NCBI GenBank assembly: GCA_013140985.1
Contig: JABFRU010000021.1
Location: forward strand, 62,001 to 126,000
Length of the DNA stretch: 64,000 nt
Direction: 5' to 3'
Source of the DNA: Chitinophagaceae bacterium
GTDB lineage: Bacteria > Bacteroidota > Bacteroidia > Chitinophagales > Chitinophagaceae
This document shows positions 61,236-64,000 of this stretch, piece after piece. A program made the translations under genes and the position numbers. Each line of letters opens with the position of its first letter. Position 1 is the first letter of the stretch. The notes under the pieces were generated by a model, which saw only the letters and a list, made by a program, of their open reading frames with translations, was not told the DNA's origin and made no database searches.

Positions 61236-62492
61236 ATGATTCCATGTAAACCAATCGGCCAAAGACTTACCACTTTATTCCTTTCTGTTTTTGTTTTTTC
61301 ATTCATCAATATTGTTTCAGCACAGGACGGTAAAACTATTTTTAATAACAAGTGTGCCAGCTGCCATACAATGGGTAAGGATGCTATTGGCCCGAACCTG
61401 CAAGGAGTGGTAAGCAGGTGGGAGAGCATGGATATGTTACGGATGTGGATCAAAGATTTTAATAAAGCAATTGCTGCTGGTTCTCCAAGAGCTAAAGAAG
61501 TAGTTACTTTTTCACCTACCTCTATGCAGATGTTTGATGGCAACATTACAGAGGATGAATTGACTGCTGTTATTGACTATGCAGATAAATGGCAACCTCC
61601 GGTAGTTCAAACACCAAATGGGGAACCCCAAAAAGGAAATGACAACGCCGTCATCTTCGGAGTCATCTCTCTTGTTCTTGCCATCATTGCATTGATCTTA
61701 ATGCAGGTGAACAGCAACCTGAAAAAACTGAGCGATGATGCAGAAGGTATTTCCCGCCCCGATCCTGTTCCTTTTTACAAGAACAAAGTATATATAGCCA
61801 TGATCGCTATCCTCTTTTTTATTGTGGGAGGATATTATGTTACCAAAGGTGCAATAGGTCTCGGCCGGCAAAAAGGTTATCAGCCTGTGCAGCCTATCTA
61901 TTATTCTCATAAAGTTCATGCCGGCATCAACCAGATCAATTGTTTATTCTGTCATGGCTCTGCATGGGAAAGTAAAACAGCCGGTATTCCCTCTGTGAAT
62001 GTTTGTATGAACTGTCACAAAGGGATCAATGAATATATAAAAGGACCAAAATTATATACTGAAGACGGTGAAGAAGTAAACGGTACTGCAGAGATCGCCA
62101 AATTGTATAAAGCAGCAGGATTCGACCCTAAAAATCCGGCTGCATGGGATCCTTCCATGGCCAAACCAATAGAATGGATCAAGATCCACAATCTTCCTGA
62201 CCATGTTTATTTCAACCACTCACAGCATATCAAAGCAGGAAAAGTACAATGCCAGACCTGTCATGGTGAGATTACTGAAATGGATGAAGTGAAGCAGGCA
62301 TCCGAGCTGAGCATGGGCTGGTGCGTGAACTGTCACCGCAATACCAAAGTGAACTTTAATTATACTGACAGCACGGGTAATAGGTTTTACAGCATTTATG
62401 AGAAATTCCATAATGATATTAAGACCGGCAAGATGGATAGTGTGACGGTAAAAGATATCGGCGGATTGGAATGCCAGAAATGCCATTACTAA
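61236..62492 (+). CDS. actA: Alternative complex III ActA-like multiheme cytochrome c with an N-terminal monoheme domain
   Basis: Six CxxCH: CASCH, CLFCH, CMNCH, CQTCH, CVNCH, CQKCH; TM between the first and the other five; followed by actB. Confidence 0.82.
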   Translation: MIPCKPIGQRLTTLFLSVFVFSFINIVSAQDGKTIFNNKCASCHTMGKDAIGPNLQGVVSRWESMDMLRMWIKDFNKAIAAGSPRAKEVVTFSPTSMQMFDGNITEDELTAVIDYADKWQPPVVQTPNGEPQKGNDNAVIFGVISLVLAIIALILMQVNSNLKKLSDDAEGISRPDPVPFYKNKVYIAMIAILFFIVGGYYVTKGAIGLGRQKGYQPVQPIYYSHKVHAGINQINCLFCHGSAWESKTAGIPSVNVCMNCHKGINEYIKGPKLYTEDGEEVNGTAEIAKLYKAAGFDPKNPAAWDPSMAKPIEWIKIHNLPDHVYFNHSQHIKAGKVQCQTCHGEITEMDEVKQASELSMGWCVNCHRNTKVNFNYTDSTGNRFYSIYEKFHNDIKTGKMDSVTVKDIGGLECQKCHY

Positions 62493-62629
62493 ATGAGAGA
62501 ATGTGAGAGTGTGAAAATGTGAGAATGAACATTGAAAGAATATAAATTAATGTTTTAATAAAAGATAATGTAAGAAAAGTCGGTGATCGCTATTTTCACA
62601 TTTACCACATCTTCACATTATCACATTAG
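62492..62629. repeat. Inverted-arm micro-tandem element, locus J (period 8)
   Basis: AATGAGAG AATGTGAG AGTGTGAA AATGTGAG (62492..62523) and TTTTCACA TTTACCACA TCTTCACA TTATCACA (62593..62625). Confidence 0.85.
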
Positions 62630-62638
62630 ACAATCACT

Positions 62639-64000
62639 ATGAGCCAAAACAAGTACTGGCAAAGTTTCGGAGAGGTAAATGACCCGGAAGATTTTCAAAA
62701 GAAATCGCAGGATGAATTCCAGGAGGAACTGCCTTTTGAAGGTTTTGATGATAAAGGATTGGCAGATGCAAAAGCTCCCCGCAGAGATTTTCTAAAATAT
62801 CTCGGCTTCAGTACAGCAGCAGCAGCGTTGGCCGCCAGTTGTAAGGTGCCGGTAAGAAAAGCAATTCCTTATGCGAACAAGCCGGAGAATATTATCCCGG
62901 GTGAAGCAAAATATTATGCTACTACTTATGTGCAGGATGGTGATGTGGTGCCGGTAATTGCGAAAGTAAGAGACGGGCGCCCTATCAAGCTGGAAGGAAA
63001 TGTGATTGAAGGAAGTAATTATGCATTGGGCGGAACATCAGCAAGAGCACAGGCTTCGGTGCTTGATCTCTATGATATGCACCGGCTTCGCTTTCCGCAG
63101 CACAGGGTTGTAAAAACAAATGCAGAGAAAAAGGAAGAAATAAAATTTGAAGAAGTTCCTTCATTTGAAAAATTTGATGAACTGGTTGGTAATGCTATGA
63201 AAGCAGCCGGTGGTTCGGTGGCGCTGCTTACTTCAACAATTGTTTCTCCTTCTACAAAAGATATTATTTCCAGGTGGCCGAATTTAAAACATGTTCAATA
63301 CGATGCCGTTTCTTACAGCGGTATGCTGATGGCGAATGAAGCCAGTGGTTTTGGAAAAAAACTGCCTTCTTACAAATTTGATGCAGCCAAGGTGATCGTA
63401 AGTCTTGGTGCAGATTTTCTCGGTACATGGTTAAGCCCTGTTGAATTTGCAAAAGCGTATTCAAAAGGAAGAAAGATCGATGAGAAAGATCCGGCTATGA
63501 GCAAGCATTACCAGTTTGAAAGTTTCCTGAGCATGACAGGAAGTAATGCAGATGAAAGATTCACTCACCGTCCTTCTGAAACAGGCGCAGTCGCATTGAG
63601 TTTATTGAATGCTGTTAGTGGAGGAAGCTCGGCAACCGGCAATGCAACATTGGATGCCGGTATCAATAAAGTAGCCAAAGACCTGAATGATCATAAAAAT
63701 CAGGGTTTGGTTGTTTGCGGAAGTAATGATAAAAATTTGCAGATCATTGTTAATGCCATCAACAATGCCATCGGCGCTTATGGCAGTACGATCGATTGGG
63801 GAACTACTGTAAACTATCGCCAGGGTGTTGACAGCGGTGCAAACAGTATCGAGGAATTGCTGGCAGAAATGGAAGCCGGTACTGTTGGTACATTGATGGT
63901 CTATGGAGCTAATCCTGCTTACGACTATTATAATAAAGACAGGTTCATAGCGGCACTGAAGAAAGTAAAAGTTACTGTTTCTTTCAGCGAAAAAATGGAT
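62639..64000 (+). CDS. actB: Alternative complex III ActB-like molybdopterin-oxidoreductase-family protein, TAT-like signal; truncated by window end
   Basis: Manual translation MSQNKYWQSFGEVNDPEDFQ...APRRDFLKYLGFSTAAAALAASCKVPVRKAIPYANKPENIIPGEAKYYATTY; no stop before 64000. Confidence 0.82.
   Translation, partial: MSQNKYWQSFGEVNDPEDFQKKSQDEFQEELPFEGFDDKGLADAKAPRRDFLKYLGFSTAAAALAASCKVPVRKAIPYANKPENIIPGEAKYYATTYVQDGDVVPVIAKVRDGRPIKLEGNVIEGSNYALGGTSARAQASVLDLYDMHRLRFPQHRVVKTNAEKKEEIKFEEVPSFEKFDELVGNAMKAAGGSVALLTSTIVSPSTKDIISRWPNLKHVQYDAVSYSGMLMANEASGFGKKLPSYKFDAAKVIVSLGADFLGTWLSPVEFAKAYSKGRKIDEKDPAMSKHYQFESFLSMTGSNADERFTHRPSETGAVALSLLNAVSGGSSATGNATLDAGINKVAKDLNDHKNQGLVVCGSNDKNLQIIVNAINNAIGAYGSTIDWGTTVNYRQGVDSGANSIEELLAEMEAGTVGTLMVYGANPAYDYYNKDRFIAALKKVKVTVSFSEKMD

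Noticed and set aside
1-64000. tRNA, rRNA, prophage or insertion-sequence genes
   Set aside because: None recognised on either strand by reading; tRNAscan/Infernal would be needed to exclude small RNAs.

Overview
The window looks like a Bacteroidota chromosome, probably Chitinophagaceae-like. This is inferred from the futalosine-pathway gene mqnC, GLPGLI and CarboxypepD_reg/outer-membrane beta-barrel proteins, TAnnTTTG promoter motifs and alternative complex III genes. No rRNA, tRNA, CRISPR array or insertion sequence was recognised. Main blocks: exbD; padR-pspC; gcvT; comB; a SWIM/SNF2 helicase; two paralogous outer-membrane beta-barrel receptors; a kdp operon (two micro-ORFs, kdpA, kdpB, kdpC, a beta-barrel protein, a stand-alone KdpD N-domain and a separate histidine kinase) beside an NtrC-type regulator; a two-component pair; a CRTAC1-like/vanadium haloperoxidase pair; mqnC; two M16 peptidases; a fused E1 alpha/beta dehydrogenase; a Crp-family regulator with an adjacent CRP-like operator; a penicillin-acylase-like protein; a DUF6787-like/PurN fusion; and the start of an alternative complex III operon (actA, partial actB). 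The most unusual signal is a family of about ten elements (loci A-J). Each has two inverted arms made of degenerate 7-, 8- or 9-bp tandem units. The unit sequence differs between loci, but both arms of a locus share it in opposite orientation. Eight loci occupy most of the gap between co-directional genes, and two lie in frame at domain junctions inside fused ORFs. All product calls come from reading the sequence and motif recognition; no database search was run.
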